A program made the translations under genes and the position numbers. From Bacillus horti (GTDB lineage: Bacteria > Bacillota > Bacilli > Caldalkalibacillales > JCM-10596), in contig NZ_JAUSTY010000025.1 of the NCBI RefSeq assembly GCF_030813115.1, positions 1 through 61,325 on the forward strand: a DNA stretch of 61,325 nucleotides, in the 5' to 3' direction. Below, one piece after another: positions 17,553 to 26,409 of the stretch (the first letter of the stretch is position 1; each line of letters starts with the position of its first letter). The notes beneath the pieces are model-generated. The model saw only the letters and a list, made by a program, of their open reading frames with translations, was not told the origin of the DNA and did no database searches.

Positions 17553-18704
17553 TCAGGCTAACTCCCCTCCTTTATAGGCACTCCCTGTTAATAAAGCCAA
17601 ACGTATTTGCAGATAGCTTGCGTCCTCATCTAAGTAATTTTTGATGTCACTTAGTTTCTTTGATTGTAAGGTTTGGCTTGTTTGATTTATCTTTCTCCTA
17701 AGGGGCAATGGTAAAAAGTAGCTTATATCCATATCGGGATCGTAGATAGCAATTTCTACAAGATGATCCTCTATAGTGCTTAATTTTAAACCACGCTTCT
17801 TTGCAATTTGTTCTAGAGTCATTTTTCTTTTTAAAAGCTCATACGTTTTTCTTGTAGAGACAGTCAACCGTATCTGTTCGGTCCCCTTTGACTGACACAA
17901 AGGGGTAAGCTTTATTAATTTTTTATTACGAAGGATCTCTTTATATAACCGACCTACTCCTTGATAATGAAAGACATGTAGCAATGCCTCTGGAATGCCC
18001 CACTTCTTTTCTAATTGATACAGGGTTTGACCAGCTACCTGAAAGCCTGTAAGCCTTTGTACCAGCAATTCCGGAATAAGCTCATCCTCCATTTCCCCTA
18101 ATAAAATATTGATTTCAGCTAAAAGCTCATTTGCGTAGGTTTCTTTATCTTTAATTCCACTCCAATACGCTTTAAACCATTGCTGAATGGTGATATCTTC
18201 AATGATTGGAGTGTAATGCTGTGAGTTGTATAAGTAGTGCGAGAGCACTTGTGTAAGCAACTGAAGCTTTTTCCAGAAAAGGATGACCTCCTGATAACCT
18301 AACAAACTATCTTCAAGATAAAAAGCACGTTGACTGATTTGAAACTTACTTACCGCATGAGCTAGTAGCGATTCTCCTGCTGGAGTAATGTCATAGAACT
18401 CCTTTTTTTTCTGGCTTGATGCTGAGTAAGAAACCTCAGGGCTGTCCTCAATTCTTTCTACCTTCTGTATGTAACCTCTCTTAATTGAATCTTTAACTAT
18501 CGCATGCCACTCATGTTCTGTTAGCCTTGGTAGCATACCGAACCAGCTTTTATATCCATAAAGAGCTGCATCCTGAATCGCTTGTCCACTTTTTTTCCCT
18601 TTCAAAATGTGGTAGCATCCGGACACCGTTCTCTCACCATTCATCCTTTGTAGCATATGTAACAAAATGATGTGGATTCCATTCATTCCCCTATTCACAT
18701 CCAT
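17553..18704 (-). CDS. ypbB: YpbB, helix-turn-helix protein upstream of recS
   Basis: This 383-residue protein has a mostly helical body and a C-terminal helix-turn-helix ('TYELLKRKMTLEQIAKKRGLKLSTIEDHLVEI', positions about 290-325). That arrangement is seen in YpbB and in C-terminal domains of RecQ helicases of other bacteria. Its position directly in front of recS matches B. subtilis. It may act as the missing DNA-binding partner of the short RecS helicase. An alternative start is the ATG of 'MNGIHIILLHMLQ'. The stop TGA overlaps the possible CTG start of recS. Confidence 0.85.
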   Translation of the reverse strand: MDVNRGMNGIHIILLHMLQRMNGERTVSGCYHILKGKKSGQAIQDAALYGYKSWFGMLPRLTEHEWHAIVKDSIKRGYIQKVERIEDSPEVSYSASSQKKKEFYDITPAGESLLAHAVSKFQISQRAFYLEDSLLGYQEVILFWKKLQLLTQVLSHYLYNSQHYTPIIEDITIQQWFKAYWSGIKDKETYANELLAEINILLGEMEDELIPELLVQRLTGFQVAGQTLYQLEKKWGIPEALLHVFHYQGVGRLYKEILRNKKLIKLTPLCQSKGTEQIRLTVSTRKTYELLKRKMTLEQIAKKRGLKLSTIEDHLVEIAIYDPDMDISYFLPLPLRRKINQTSQTLQSKKLSDIKNYLDEDASYLQIRLALLTGSAYKGGELA

Positions 18705-18907
18705 CTTAGTTCTCTTTTATTTGACGCTTTACATCTCCATTTGTTTGCTTCTATTCTACTATAAGTTGTGAGCAAAAAACGACTTTTTGCCGCTCCTGTA
18801 ATAGATAGCGCTTTCAAAAAATACCCTGGAAATCTTTTATTAAAAAAGGATTGACAGATGCAACGCTAGCATGTTAGATTATTTACTAAATTAATGTGCT
18901 AAATTTT

Positions 18908-18938
18908 TTGACAGTTATGAATGTACGAAAATTATGCT
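18908..18938 (+). promoter_or_regulatory. Candidate promoter of the T-box leader
   Basis: TTGACA (18908-18913) is followed 19 nt later by TATGCT (18933-18938). A second candidate, TTGACA at 18851 with TTAGAT 17 nt later, lies just upstream. Confidence 0.45.
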
Positions 18939-18954
18939 ATTTATATCTAAATAA

Positions 18955-19209
18955 CGATGACAAAGTCATGAGCGTAGATTCTAGAATCTCCAGAGAGCTG
19001 GTGGGTGCTGCAAACCAGTGATTCCATTTACGCTTAGCCCTTTTAAGTTGCTAGATCGAAAGATATTGAGTAGATCTAATCGGGACATAGCCCCGTTATC
19101 CGCTATTTTCCTATGAGTCTATAATTTTCGTCATTATAGAGAAAAAGGGTGGTACCGCGTGAGTTAACCTTTCGCCCCTTACCTAGAGTAAGTGGTGGGA
19201 GGTTTTTTT
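18955..19209 (+). promoter_or_regulatory. Serine-specific T-box riboswitch
   Basis: The conserved T-box sequence AGGGTGGTACCGCG lies at 19146-19159. It is followed by an antiterminator/terminator region ending in AGGTTTTTTT at 19200-19209. Stem I is closed by AGCGTA/TACGCT and contains the apical AGAGAGCTGG motif. The specifier loop reads GAT-TCC-ATT, which gives the Ser codon TCC. Uncharged tRNA-Ser would stabilise the antiterminator and switch on the aminotransferase-serA operon. Confidence 0.88.
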
Positions 19210-19295
19210 AATACCTAAAGCTTCCAAATAAATCCACTCTGCTTTGTGTAAGTCTTAGTATGGATTAGTTAAAGAGAAATGAGGAGGAGAGAAAC

Positions 19296-20447
19296 ATGTT
19301 ACCTGATCATCAAACATTACGTATTCCAGGCCCCACCCCAATCCCACCTAGTGTGCAAAAAGCTATGGCACAAGGAATGATTGGACATCGCAGCTCTGAT
19401 TTTAAGCAGCTTTTACAGGAAATAAGTCCACGACTAAAGCCCATCTTTGGCACCACACATGAGGTTTTATTGCTGACCAATAGTGGCACGGCGGGTCTAG
19501 AAGCGGCTGTCGTTAATTCACTTCAACCACATGATGAAGTGCTTGTTTTGGTCACTGGAGCTTTTGGTGAGCGTTTTGTAAAAATCTGCGAGACCTATCA
19601 GGCTCATGTTCACCGTCTTGATGTACAGCTTGGTCGTTCTGTTCAGCCAGAGCAGGTAAGCGAATTTCTTAAGCAATATCCAAAGGTAAAAGCTGTATTT
19701 GTCACCTATTGTGAGACCTCTACGGCTGTGCTAAACCCAGTAGCAGAGATAGCTACAGCCATTCATGACGTATCTGACGCTCTGGTGATTGTTGATGGAG
19801 TCTCCTGTGTCGGTGCTGTACCTATGCAGATGGATGAATGGGGTATTGATATCGTCGTTACGGGTTCACAAAAGGCATTTATGCTCCCTACTGGTCTTTC
19901 CTTCATAGCCATTAGTGAGAAGGCTCAAAAAATCATAGATCAGAATAAGCAGCCTCGCTTCTATTTAGATCTACGGAAATATAGAGATAGCATAAAGGAA
20001 TTCTCTACTCCTTTTACCCCTGCTGTTTCCTTAATTCAAGGCTTACAGCAGACTCTAAATTTATTTGAAGAAGAAGGATTAGAGCAGGTATTTAAACGAC
20101 ATGTGCTTATGAGAGATATGACAAGAGCAGCCTGTCGAGCGTTAAACCTTCCTTTGCTTACATCTGATGAAGACGCCTCTCCTACGGTTACAGCAATAAG
20201 ACCAATAGATTTTCAAGCAGATGAATTGAGAGGTATCTTGAAAAAGGAGTTTGGGATCACGATTGCTGGCGGCCAGCAGCAGCTTCAAGGCAAGATTTTC
20301 CGCCTTGGGCATATGGGCTATTGTGCTCCTTCCGATGTACTTCAGTATATCAGTGCTGTTGAAATTGCTTTAAAAAGACTGAAGGTAGAGATTGAATTAG
20401 GTCAGGGTTTAAAAGCTGCACAGGAGGTTTATTATCATGCCATTTAA
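19296..20447 (+). CDS. Class V aminotransferase (alanine-glyoxylate/serine-pyruvate type)
   Basis: The 383-residue PLP enzyme opens with 'RIPGPTPIPPSVQKAMA' and carries 'GHRSSDF', 'NSGTAGLEAAV' and the PLP-lysine site 'VVTGSQKAFMLPTG'. Located under a serine T-box and overlapping serA by 11 bp, it most likely supplies the transamination step of serine synthesis (a SerC substitute) or interconverts serine and glyoxylate/pyruvate. The family alone would suggest alanine-glyoxylate aminotransferase; the context argues for serine. RBS GAGGAG is strong. Confidence 0.85.
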   Translation: MLPDHQTLRIPGPTPIPPSVQKAMAQGMIGHRSSDFKQLLQEISPRLKPIFGTTHEVLLLTNSGTAGLEAAVVNSLQPHDEVLVLVTGAFGERFVKICETYQAHVHRLDVQLGRSVQPEQVSEFLKQYPKVKAVFVTYCETSTAVLNPVAEIATAIHDVSDALVIVDGVSCVGAVPMQMDEWGIDIVVTGSQKAFMLPTGLSFIAISEKAQKIIDQNKQPRFYLDLRKYRDSIKEFSTPFTPAVSLIQGLQQTLNLFEEEGLEQVFKRHVLMRDMTRAACRALNLPLLTSDEDASPTVTAIRPIDFQADELRGILKKEFGITIAGGQQQLQGKIFRLGHMGYCAPSDVLQYISAVEIALKRLKVEIELGQGLKAAQEVYYHAI

Positions 20448-22023
20448 AGTATTGATTAGTGATCCCCTTAGCGATGATGGGATACAGGTCTTGTTACAGG
20501 CTGAAGACGTTGAGGTGCATCGTCAGAGTGGTCTTTCGGAGGCTGAGCTGTGTAGCATCATTGCTGATTTTGACGCTCTCATAGTCAGAAGTCAAACTCA
20601 AGTAACTAAAGACCTGCTATCTCATGCTACAAAATTGAAGGTCATTGGTAGAGCAGGGGTCGGAGTAGATAATATTGCTCTTCAAGCGGCCACAGAGCTA
20701 GGAATTGTGGTGATTAACGCCCCTGACGGAAATACGATCTCAACGGCTGAGCATACGATGTCCATGCTTATGTCTTTATCAAGACGTATACCTCAAGCCT
20801 ACCTCAAGCTAAAGCAAAATGAATGGGATCGGAAATCGTTTGTTGGCGTAGAGCTGAATGGAAAAACATTAGGTATTGTGGGGTTAGGACGTATTGGAGC
20901 AGAGGTAGCGAAGAGAGCAAAAGGCTTCAACATGCAAATTGTAGCCTTCGACCCATTTCTCACTCAAGAAAAAGCGGAAAAGCTTGGTATTCGCTACGCC
21001 GGGCTAGAAACTGTATTAGCTGAAGCAGATTTTATAACTGTGCATACTCCACTGCTTAAGGAAACTAAGCATTTGATTAGCCATAAGCAATTTGAGCTGA
21101 TGAAGCAGGGTGTCCATATTCTTAACTGTGCCCGTGGTGGAATCATAGACGAAGATGCTTTGTATCATGCAATCATGAATAAAAAAGTGGCGGGTGCCGC
21201 ATTAGACGTTTTTGAAATTGAACCTGCTGTAAATCATCCCCTTTTGGAGCTTCCAGAGGTAATTGCTACTCCACACTTGGGAGCCAGTACAGTAGAAGCT
21301 CAAGAAAATGTGGCTATTGATGTCAGCCATGAGGTCCTGCATATCCTAAGAGATCTACCCTTTAAAAATGCAGTGAACCTTCCTTCTGTTCCTAGTCACA
21401 TTATGAAAAAAGTACAACCGTTCTTTGTGCTAAGTGAAAATCTGGGATCATTTTTAGCTCAGCTTACGATCGGTGCTCCGCAGGAGATTGATATTCAGTA
21501 TTCAGGTGATTTAACTGAGCTGGATGTTGCTCCGCTGACCCGAAATGTAATTAAAGGCTTACTTGCTTATCATTTGGGCTATCAGGTGAATTATGTAAAT
21601 GCTCCTCACCTAGCCAAGCTTAGGGATATAACAATTAGTGAAAAGAAAAATACCCTTAATAAAGGCTTTACTAATCTAATTACTGTCGAGCTAAAAACAA
21701 ATCAAGAAACAAGAACCGTGTCAGGTACTCTGTTAAATGGATTAGGTTCAAGAATTGTTAAGGTTGATGAATTCTCGGTCGATGTGGTTCCAAAGGGACA
21801 TTTAATTTACATTTGCCATCAGGATAAACCAGGAGTTATTGGCAGGGTAGGTACACTTCTTGGCACCCATGATGTGAATATCGCTACAATGCAGGTTGGG
21901 CGGGCAGACGTTGGGGGTGCTGCGATCATGATGCTCACCATTGATAAGCAAGCTAGAAAGGAAGTATTAGATCACCTAGGAGAGCTTGAAGAGATTGTGA
22001 ATGTAACGGAAATTGATTTGTGA
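20437..22023 (+). CDS. serA: D-3-phosphoglycerate dehydrogenase
   Basis: The 528-residue length and layout match the long Bacillus-type SerA. The catalytic and NAD-binding domain (1-310) includes 'GRAGVGVDNI', the dinucleotide site 'TLGIVGLGRIGAEVAKRA' and 'NCARGGIIDEDAL' followed by 'ATPHLGAST' with the active-site His. An intervening domain spans about 320-450, and a C-terminal ACT domain ('LIYICHQDKPGVIGRVGTLL') senses an amino acid. It oxidises 3-phosphoglycerate in the first step of serine synthesis. It is translationally coupled to the aminotransferase upstream. Confidence 0.95.
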   Translation: MPFKVLISDPLSDDGIQVLLQAEDVEVHRQSGLSEAELCSIIADFDALIVRSQTQVTKDLLSHATKLKVIGRAGVGVDNIALQAATELGIVVINAPDGNTISTAEHTMSMLMSLSRRIPQAYLKLKQNEWDRKSFVGVELNGKTLGIVGLGRIGAEVAKRAKGFNMQIVAFDPFLTQEKAEKLGIRYAGLETVLAEADFITVHTPLLKETKHLISHKQFELMKQGVHILNCARGGIIDEDALYHAIMNKKVAGAALDVFEIEPAVNHPLLELPEVIATPHLGASTVEAQENVAIDVSHEVLHILRDLPFKNAVNLPSVPSHIMKKVQPFFVLSENLGSFLAQLTIGAPQEIDIQYSGDLTELDVAPLTRNVIKGLLAYHLGYQVNYVNAPHLAKLRDITISEKKNTLNKGFTNLITVELKTNQETRTVSGTLLNGLGSRIVKVDEFSVDVVPKGHLIYICHQDKPGVIGRVGTLLGTHDVNIATMQVGRADVGGAAIMMLTIDKQARKEVLDHLGELEEIVNVTEIDL

Positions 22024-22179
22024 TAGGATGAATTCAATAGTGGCTGTCCCAAAAGTAGTTTTTTCTACGTTAGGAAACGGCTCTTTTGTCTGCCTGCTTC
22101 CGCACCATGCCCAGCTCCCAGCGCACGGTGTAGCACTGCATGATGACGGTTGGTTGACCATCATCTTCTTCTAACGGTC

Positions 22180-22485
22180 ATTTTAGACCCTTAGAGGGTG
22201 ATTTTTAGCTCATTCTATTTCTAGCGGTCATTTTAGACTCTTAGAGCGAAAAAATCTAACCATTTCGATCTAAATACTCTTCTAAGGTGCAATTTTGTCC
22301 GTTAGAATTTGCAGAACTCCGAAAAGCACCTCTAAGGTGCAAATATGTCCATTAGAGCTCTCATTGAACATATATCTATGCAACTATATCCGTTAGAGCT
22401 CTCATTGGACATATATCTATCAGCTATATCCATTAGAGCTCTCATTGGACATATATCTATGCAACTATATCCATTAGAGCTCCCC
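22180..22485. repeat. Degenerate dyad repeats and a 41-bp minisatellite in the serA-phosphatase gap
   Basis: Units beginning TCC(A/G)TTAGAGCTCTCATT start at 22348, 22389, 22429 and 22470 (periods 41, 40, 41). Upstream, looser dyads such as TCTAACGGTC...GACCCTTAGA occur at 22172-22340. The 468-bp gap between serA and the phosphatase gene holds nothing else I can identify. Confidence 0.75.
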
Positions 22486-22491
22486 ATTTTG

Positions 22492-23307
22492 TTAACCCAA
22501 AGGAAAAGCTTCTCTTTTCCTTTTTGAGAATGTCTGTACCTCTGTATATCCTACCGATTGAGCAAGCTGTATGGATTGATCATACGCATAACCAATATGA
22601 TCAGGGTGATGAGCATCCGAACACAATACAATCGTCACTCCAGCATCATAGCATTTTTGTAATAAAAGGGTATCTGGATAGATTTCACCGACAGGCTTAC
22701 GTAAACCAGCCGTACTAATTTCAATGCTTGTACCTGAAGCAGCTAGGGCCTGAACAGCTCGATCATACTGCTGCTCTAAAAAAACTGTATCTGTAGGGCG
22801 ATAATTAAAGATTTTCACCAAATCAATATGTCCTATAAAATCGAATAGCTTGGACTCTGCTAAAGTCACGACTTGATCAAAGTATGCTTCATACACCTCA
22901 AGGATATTTCTGCGTTCGTATTCACTTCTATACTCCATAAGATCAATGCCCCAATCCCCAATCCAATGGATGGAACCGATCACATAATCAAAGGGGTACG
23001 CTTCAATAAACGCTTGCATTTCATTTTCTTTCTCAGGTGTGTAATCCATTTCAATGCCCATCTTGACCTGTAAGCCTTCTTTTTGGGCTTGCTCAAACAT
23101 ACTCAAGTAAGAAGCAATTGGTAGCCCCCTTCTTCCATCGACCCAGGGATTGGATAGAATACCCTTCGTTTCATTAAAGAAGTAAGCATGCTCAGAAATA
23201 CCAAGCTCAGAGATACCTTCTAGCTTGGCTTTTTCTATATATTTTTTTAGCCAATCTATGGAAAAGTCGCCTGTTTCATGCATATGTACATGGTAGTCTG
23301 TTCGCAT
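22492..23307 (-). CDS. PHP-domain phosphatase, histidinol-phosphatase (HisJ/HisK) family
   Basis: The 271-residue protein has the PHP metal motifs in order: 'DYHVHMHETG' at residue 4, 'LGISEHAYFF' near 36, 'KMGIEMDYTPE' near 82, 'DYVIGSIHWIG' near 108, 'FIGHIDLVKIF' near 158 and 'LCSDAHHPDHIG' near 238. Enzymes of this type dephosphorylate histidinol phosphate, the penultimate step of histidine synthesis. No other his gene is nearby, so a different phosphomonoester is possible. The gene ends inside the repeat-rich gap. Confidence 0.8.
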   Translation of the reverse strand: MRTDYHVHMHETGDFSIDWLKKYIEKAKLEGISELGISEHAYFFNETKGILSNPWVDGRRGLPIASYLSMFEQAQKEGLQVKMGIEMDYTPEKENEMQAFIEAYPFDYVIGSIHWIGDWGIDLMEYRSEYERRNILEVYEAYFDQVVTLAESKLFDFIGHIDLVKIFNYRPTDTVFLEQQYDRAVQALAASGTSIEISTAGLRKPVGEIYPDTLLLQKCYDAGVTIVLCSDAHHPDHIGYAYDQSIQLAQSVGYTEVQTFSKRKREAFPLG

Positions 23308-23350
23308 CCCTATTACTCCTGTTCTTTTTGCTTTATCATAACATGTCTAG

Positions 23351-23569
23351 CTACCGAAAAAAACGCCCTAATGAAAATAACAAAGAAAGGACAATACTAA
23401 TGATGATCATCGTTGTTATAGGAAAAAACACTTTAACATTTTCACGGTTAATCACGATATCCCCTGGCAGCTTACCAAAGGGGATGAATCGACCAAATAT
23501 CTGCCAGATCAAACCTGCAAGAATAAGGGCAATACCACCAATGATCAACCATTTAGCTATTGGATTCAT
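23351..23569 (-). CDS. DUF2905 family small membrane protein
   Basis: The 72-residue protein has two membrane helices separated by 'GKLPGDIVINRENVKVFFP', the family hallmark. It stands alone, with RBS GGTGAG before the ATG. The function of the family is not known. Confidence 0.8.
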   Translation of the reverse strand: MNPIAKWLIIGGIALILAGLIWQIFGRFIPFGKLPGDIVINRENVKVFFPITTMIIISIVLSLLFSLGRFFR

Positions 23570-23663
23570 AATCTGGTCTCACCTCATACTTTTGACTCAA
23601 TTTCAACCATAAGATGACCGTAGCTGTTAGGCATAACGCTTAAGAGCTACAAATTAAAGGAAG

Positions 23664-24221
23664 GTGTTTTCTATGTTCCATATGAAGTACCATACCCGTT
23701 ATATTGGGGTTTTAACACTATGTTTCCTCTTGCTCCTTCACCCTATTCCTGTTTCGGCAATCGGTCAGGCTCAACAAGCTAGTCCACTAAATCAACAGCC
23801 AGCTATAGAAGCTGAATTTGAGGGTGTCCATCTAGAAATAGATATTGCCACCAATGTTCTTAAGATATTTCTTAACACACAGCTGATGTATACGTTTAAG
23901 GTAGCTACTGGGAAAAACAAAACTCATACTCCTTTAGGGAAATTTCGAATTGTAACAAAAGTAGAAAAGCCTTGGTATTTACCTAAAAACATCGCTGGTG
24001 GAGATCCGAAAAATCCCTTAGGAACACGTTGGTTAGGGTTAGACGTACCTTACACTAGCGGTTATAAATATGGTATTCATGGCACCAATAATCCCTATTC
24101 TATAGGTGGCCATGTCACACAAGGCTGTATTCGATTACAAAACAAACAGGTAGAATGGTTGTATCAGCATATTCAGATTGGTACGCCCGTAATCATTAAG
24201 GATTCATCTAAAACGCGTTAA
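23664..24221 (+). CDS. Secreted L,D-transpeptidase (YkuD domain)
   Basis: The 185-residue precursor has a signal peptide (about residues 1-32, ending near 'PVSAIGQA'). The YkuD domain follows from about 50, with the catalytic signature 'GIHGTNNPYSIGGHVTQGCIRL' split over residues about 137-157; the Cys of 'GCIRL' is the nucleophile. It forms 3-3 crosslinks or trims peptidoglycan in the wall, and some relatives act in spores. A single-gene unit with its own terminator. Confidence 0.9.
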   Translation: MFSMFHMKYHTRYIGVLTLCFLLLLHPIPVSAIGQAQQASPLNQQPAIEAEFEGVHLEIDIATNVLKIFLNTQLMYTFKVATGKNKTHTPLGKFRIVTKVEKPWYLPKNIAGGDPKNPLGTRWLGLDVPYTSGYKYGIHGTNNPYSIGGHVTQGCIRLQNKQVEWLYQHIQIGTPVIIKDSSKTR

Positions 24222-24268
24222 AAGCTAGGAGTGGAGTGTTTGATAACATTGTACCACTCCTAGCTTTT
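24220..24268. terminator. Terminator between the transpeptidase and SodF genes
   Basis: A perfect 15-bp stem (AAAAGCTAGGAGTGG with its complement) ends in TTTT and works in both directions. Confidence 0.8.
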
Positions 24269-24274
24269 CCCCCT

Positions 24275-25363
24275 TTAGTATGGATGCCATCTAAGCTCTT
24301 TAGCTTCATTAAAGCGTTTTTCTACATAATCCCAGTTCACAAGGTTCCACCAGTTTTGAATGTATGCTCTTTTGTCTGTACGATATTGCAAATAATACGC
24401 ATGCTCCCAAACGTCTAGTACAAGTAATGGAATTACATCCCACTGAGCAAAATTTTGGTGCTTATCAGCCTGCAGGATTTCCAGACGCTGAGCACGAGGC
24501 GCCCACACTAAAATAGCCCAACCAATGCCCTCTACCCGGTCTGCCGCTTCAGAGAAATGACGCATAAACCGGTCAAGGCTTCCAAAGCTCTCATTAATTT
24601 GATGGGCTAGCTCACCACTTGGACGCCCTCCTCCATTCGGCTTCATATTATGCCAAAAGATCGTATGCAAATAATGTCCTGATCCATTGAACGCGGCTTC
24701 TCTTTCCCAATGACGTAGCAGATCATAGTTCCCCGTTCTACGCGCTTCAGCCATCATTTTTTCAGCTTTATTTAAGCCATCGACATAGCTTTGATGGTGC
24801 TTATCATGGTGTAGCCTCATGATTTCCTCTGAAATATACGGTTCTAATGCGTCATACGCATAAGGTAAAGGCGGTAGACGCTGCTCACCAATAGGAACAC
24901 TACGCTTTGGAACAGCTTGCTCCATATGCGGTGTACCTGAGCTACTAGACTCCATACCCTGAGCTGGAACCGCCTTAGTTTCTTCTTCTTTTTTAAAGAC
25001 CTGGCTGAATGGTGTAGCTGATTTTTTCGAAAGTAAATCCATCAGCATATAATACAAAGAGGAGGCTCTCTGCTCAAGCTCCATTATTTCAACGGACTTT
25101 GCTTGCTCTCCTTTTTTTGACGAAGGGCGAAAGGTTTCCTTACTCGTCCCAGTTTTTAAAGCAGTCTCTGATAAACTTGCCTCTTTCTTAAGCTGAATGT
25201 GAATATGCTCGATGAGTGTATTCATCTCATTTTGCCAGTTACTTAAAATTCTCGCTTCATGTTCCTTTAGCTCCCTACCATTTTCCCAACCGGCTTGCTT
25301 CGTTTTTTTAGCCCAATCTAATAATTCTGTTAGGTAGGCTTGATTTCGTTGAGCATCAAACAT
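24275..25363 (-). CDS. sodF: Fe/Mn superoxide dismutase with long N-terminal extension (SodF type)
   Basis: The C-terminal 200 residues form a complete Fe/Mn-SOD: 'MRLHHDKHHQSYVDGLN', 'GSGHYLHTIFWHNM' and 'LLVLDVWEHAYYLQYR' supply the three His and one Asp metal ligands. The N-terminal extension of about 160 residues is helical and charged, resembling B. subtilis SodF but longer. I choose the ATG at 25363 because TAGGAGGG stands directly before it; an in-frame start at 25480 would add 39 residues without a good site. The extension could anchor the enzyme to a partner or the spore. Confidence 0.85.
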   Translation of the reverse strand: MFDAQRNQAYLTELLDWAKKTKQAGWENGRELKEHEARILSNWQNEMNTLIEHIHIQLKKEASLSETALKTGTSKETFRPSSKKGEQAKSVEIMELEQRASSLYYMLMDLLSKKSATPFSQVFKKEEETKAVPAQGMESSSSGTPHMEQAVPKRSVPIGEQRLPPLPYAYDALEPYISEEIMRLHHDKHHQSYVDGLNKAEKMMAEARRTGNYDLLRHWEREAAFNGSGHYLHTIFWHNMKPNGGGRPSGELAHQINESFGSLDRFMRHFSEAADRVEGIGWAILVWAPRAQRLEILQADKHQNFAQWDVIPLLVLDVWEHAYYLQYRTDKRAYIQNWWNLVNWDYVEKRFNEAKELRWHPY

Positions 25364-25433
25364 ACTTTCCCTCCTAAGCCAATCATGTTTCTTTACTATA
25401 TGTAAATGCCTAGGAGTTGGTGAGACATATGAG

Positions 25434-25721
25434 TTATGATTTCCCTTCTTCTTTTGAAAGATCGATCTGCTCTCCCCCACAATAGATTTTTACGAATGGC
25501 TCTTCTTTAGCTCCGCAAATTTTCTTTAAGCCTTCTACAAAATGCTTCAGCACATCCACATAATTTTGCCGTTCTCCAATATCATCCAAGTGCCCGAGCA
25601 CGTACAGATGATCATTTTCCTTGTAAATGTATAATAGATACCCTAATATTTTTTCTTTACTAGATATGACATTAAAAATTTCTCCTGAATTTGTGCGGAA
25701 CTGGGGCTGTAAATACAACAT
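25434..25721 (-). CDS. Conserved-looking 95-residue protein, function unknown
   Basis: The start is placed at the ATG at 25721, behind TAGGAGGAAA, rather than at 25742. The protein is a mixed alpha/beta, soluble polypeptide ('EKILGYLLYIYKENDHLYVLGHLDD') with two cysteines near the C-terminus. I do not recognise it. It lies upstream of the SodF gene on the same strand with a 70-bp gap, so cotranscription is possible. Confidence 0.55.
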   Translation of the reverse strand: MLYLQPQFRTNSGEIFNVISSKEKILGYLLYIYKENDHLYVLGHLDDIGERQNYVDVLKHFVEGLKKICGAKEEPFVKIYCGGEQIDLSKEEGKS

Positions 25722-25860
25722 ACTTCTTTTTCCTCCTAACATTCTTCTCCTGCTTACTCCATCTTTGCTTCACCCTTCTATAAAAAGCCGATCAAGGAAA
25801 GCACATATATCTAAAATATACCAATCCCTCTTAATTTATACGGGATTCCGATACAAAAAG

Positions 25861-25886
25861 GTTTAAGAATTTTGAAGAACGTGTAC
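25861..25886 (+). promoter_or_regulatory. Possible sigma-B promoter of the stress protein gene
   Basis: GTTTAA is followed by a 14-nt spacer and GTGTAC. This matches the -35 fully and four of six bases of the GGGTAT -10. The downstream gene belongs to a sigma-B-type stress family, which supports the reading. Confidence 0.4.
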
Positions 25887-25934
25887 ATATAGAATACTAG
25901 TAATTCTTTACTAGAAACTAAAACGGAGGGATTA

Positions 25935-26285
25935 ATGATGAAACCTGTTGTCAGAGAATATATGAATGATGAAAAGCTCGTCCATGACGTTCAAGAGCTG
26001 GCTAACCGTGGGATTGACAAAAATGACATGTTTATTCTATCTCATGATGACGACCGTACAAATCGTGTTGCAGACAGTGCAGAAGCGAACACAATAGGCG
26101 TTAGAGAGCTTGGCTTAGGAAGTGCTGTAAGCAATATATTTGTCAGCAAAGGTGATGAGCTCCGTAAAAAGATTGAAGAGATTGGACTCAGCTCTGTTGA
26201 AGCTGAGCTGTATGAAGAGAAGCTTGATGAGGGTAAAATTTTACTATTTATCATGGACCATGAAAAGGTTCAGGATTGGGTTTAA
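25935..26285 (+). CDS. General stress protein, YflT/GSP17M domain
   Basis: The 116-residue acidic protein begins 'KPVVREYMNDEKLVHDVQEL' and has the alpha/beta repeat of the YflT (general stress protein 17M) family, including 'GIDKNDMFILSHDDDR'. In B. subtilis such proteins belong to the sigma-B regulon and their biochemical role is open. Start choice: the ATG at 25935 follows ACGGAGGG; the next codon is also ATG. Confidence 0.8.
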   Translation: MMKPVVREYMNDEKLVHDVQELANRGIDKNDMFILSHDDDRTNRVADSAEANTIGVRELGLGSAVSNIFVSKGDELRKKIEEIGLSSVEAELYEEKLDEGKILLFIMDHEKVQDWV

Positions 26286-26353
26286 CAGATAGATAGAATT
26301 TTTGTTTAATTTGAGGTTAGAGACATAAAATATAAATAAAAGGCTAGAGTGTT

Positions 26354-26390
26354 GAAAGGTACCCATACGTTTATTGGGTACCTTTCTTTG
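26354..26390. terminator. Terminator between stress protein and ABC operon
   Basis: A 12-bp perfect stem GAAAGGTACCCA/TGGGTACCTTTC is followed by TTT and serves both convergent genes. Confidence 0.75.
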
Positions 26391-26409
26391 GGGTTTTATT
26401 GCACGAAAT

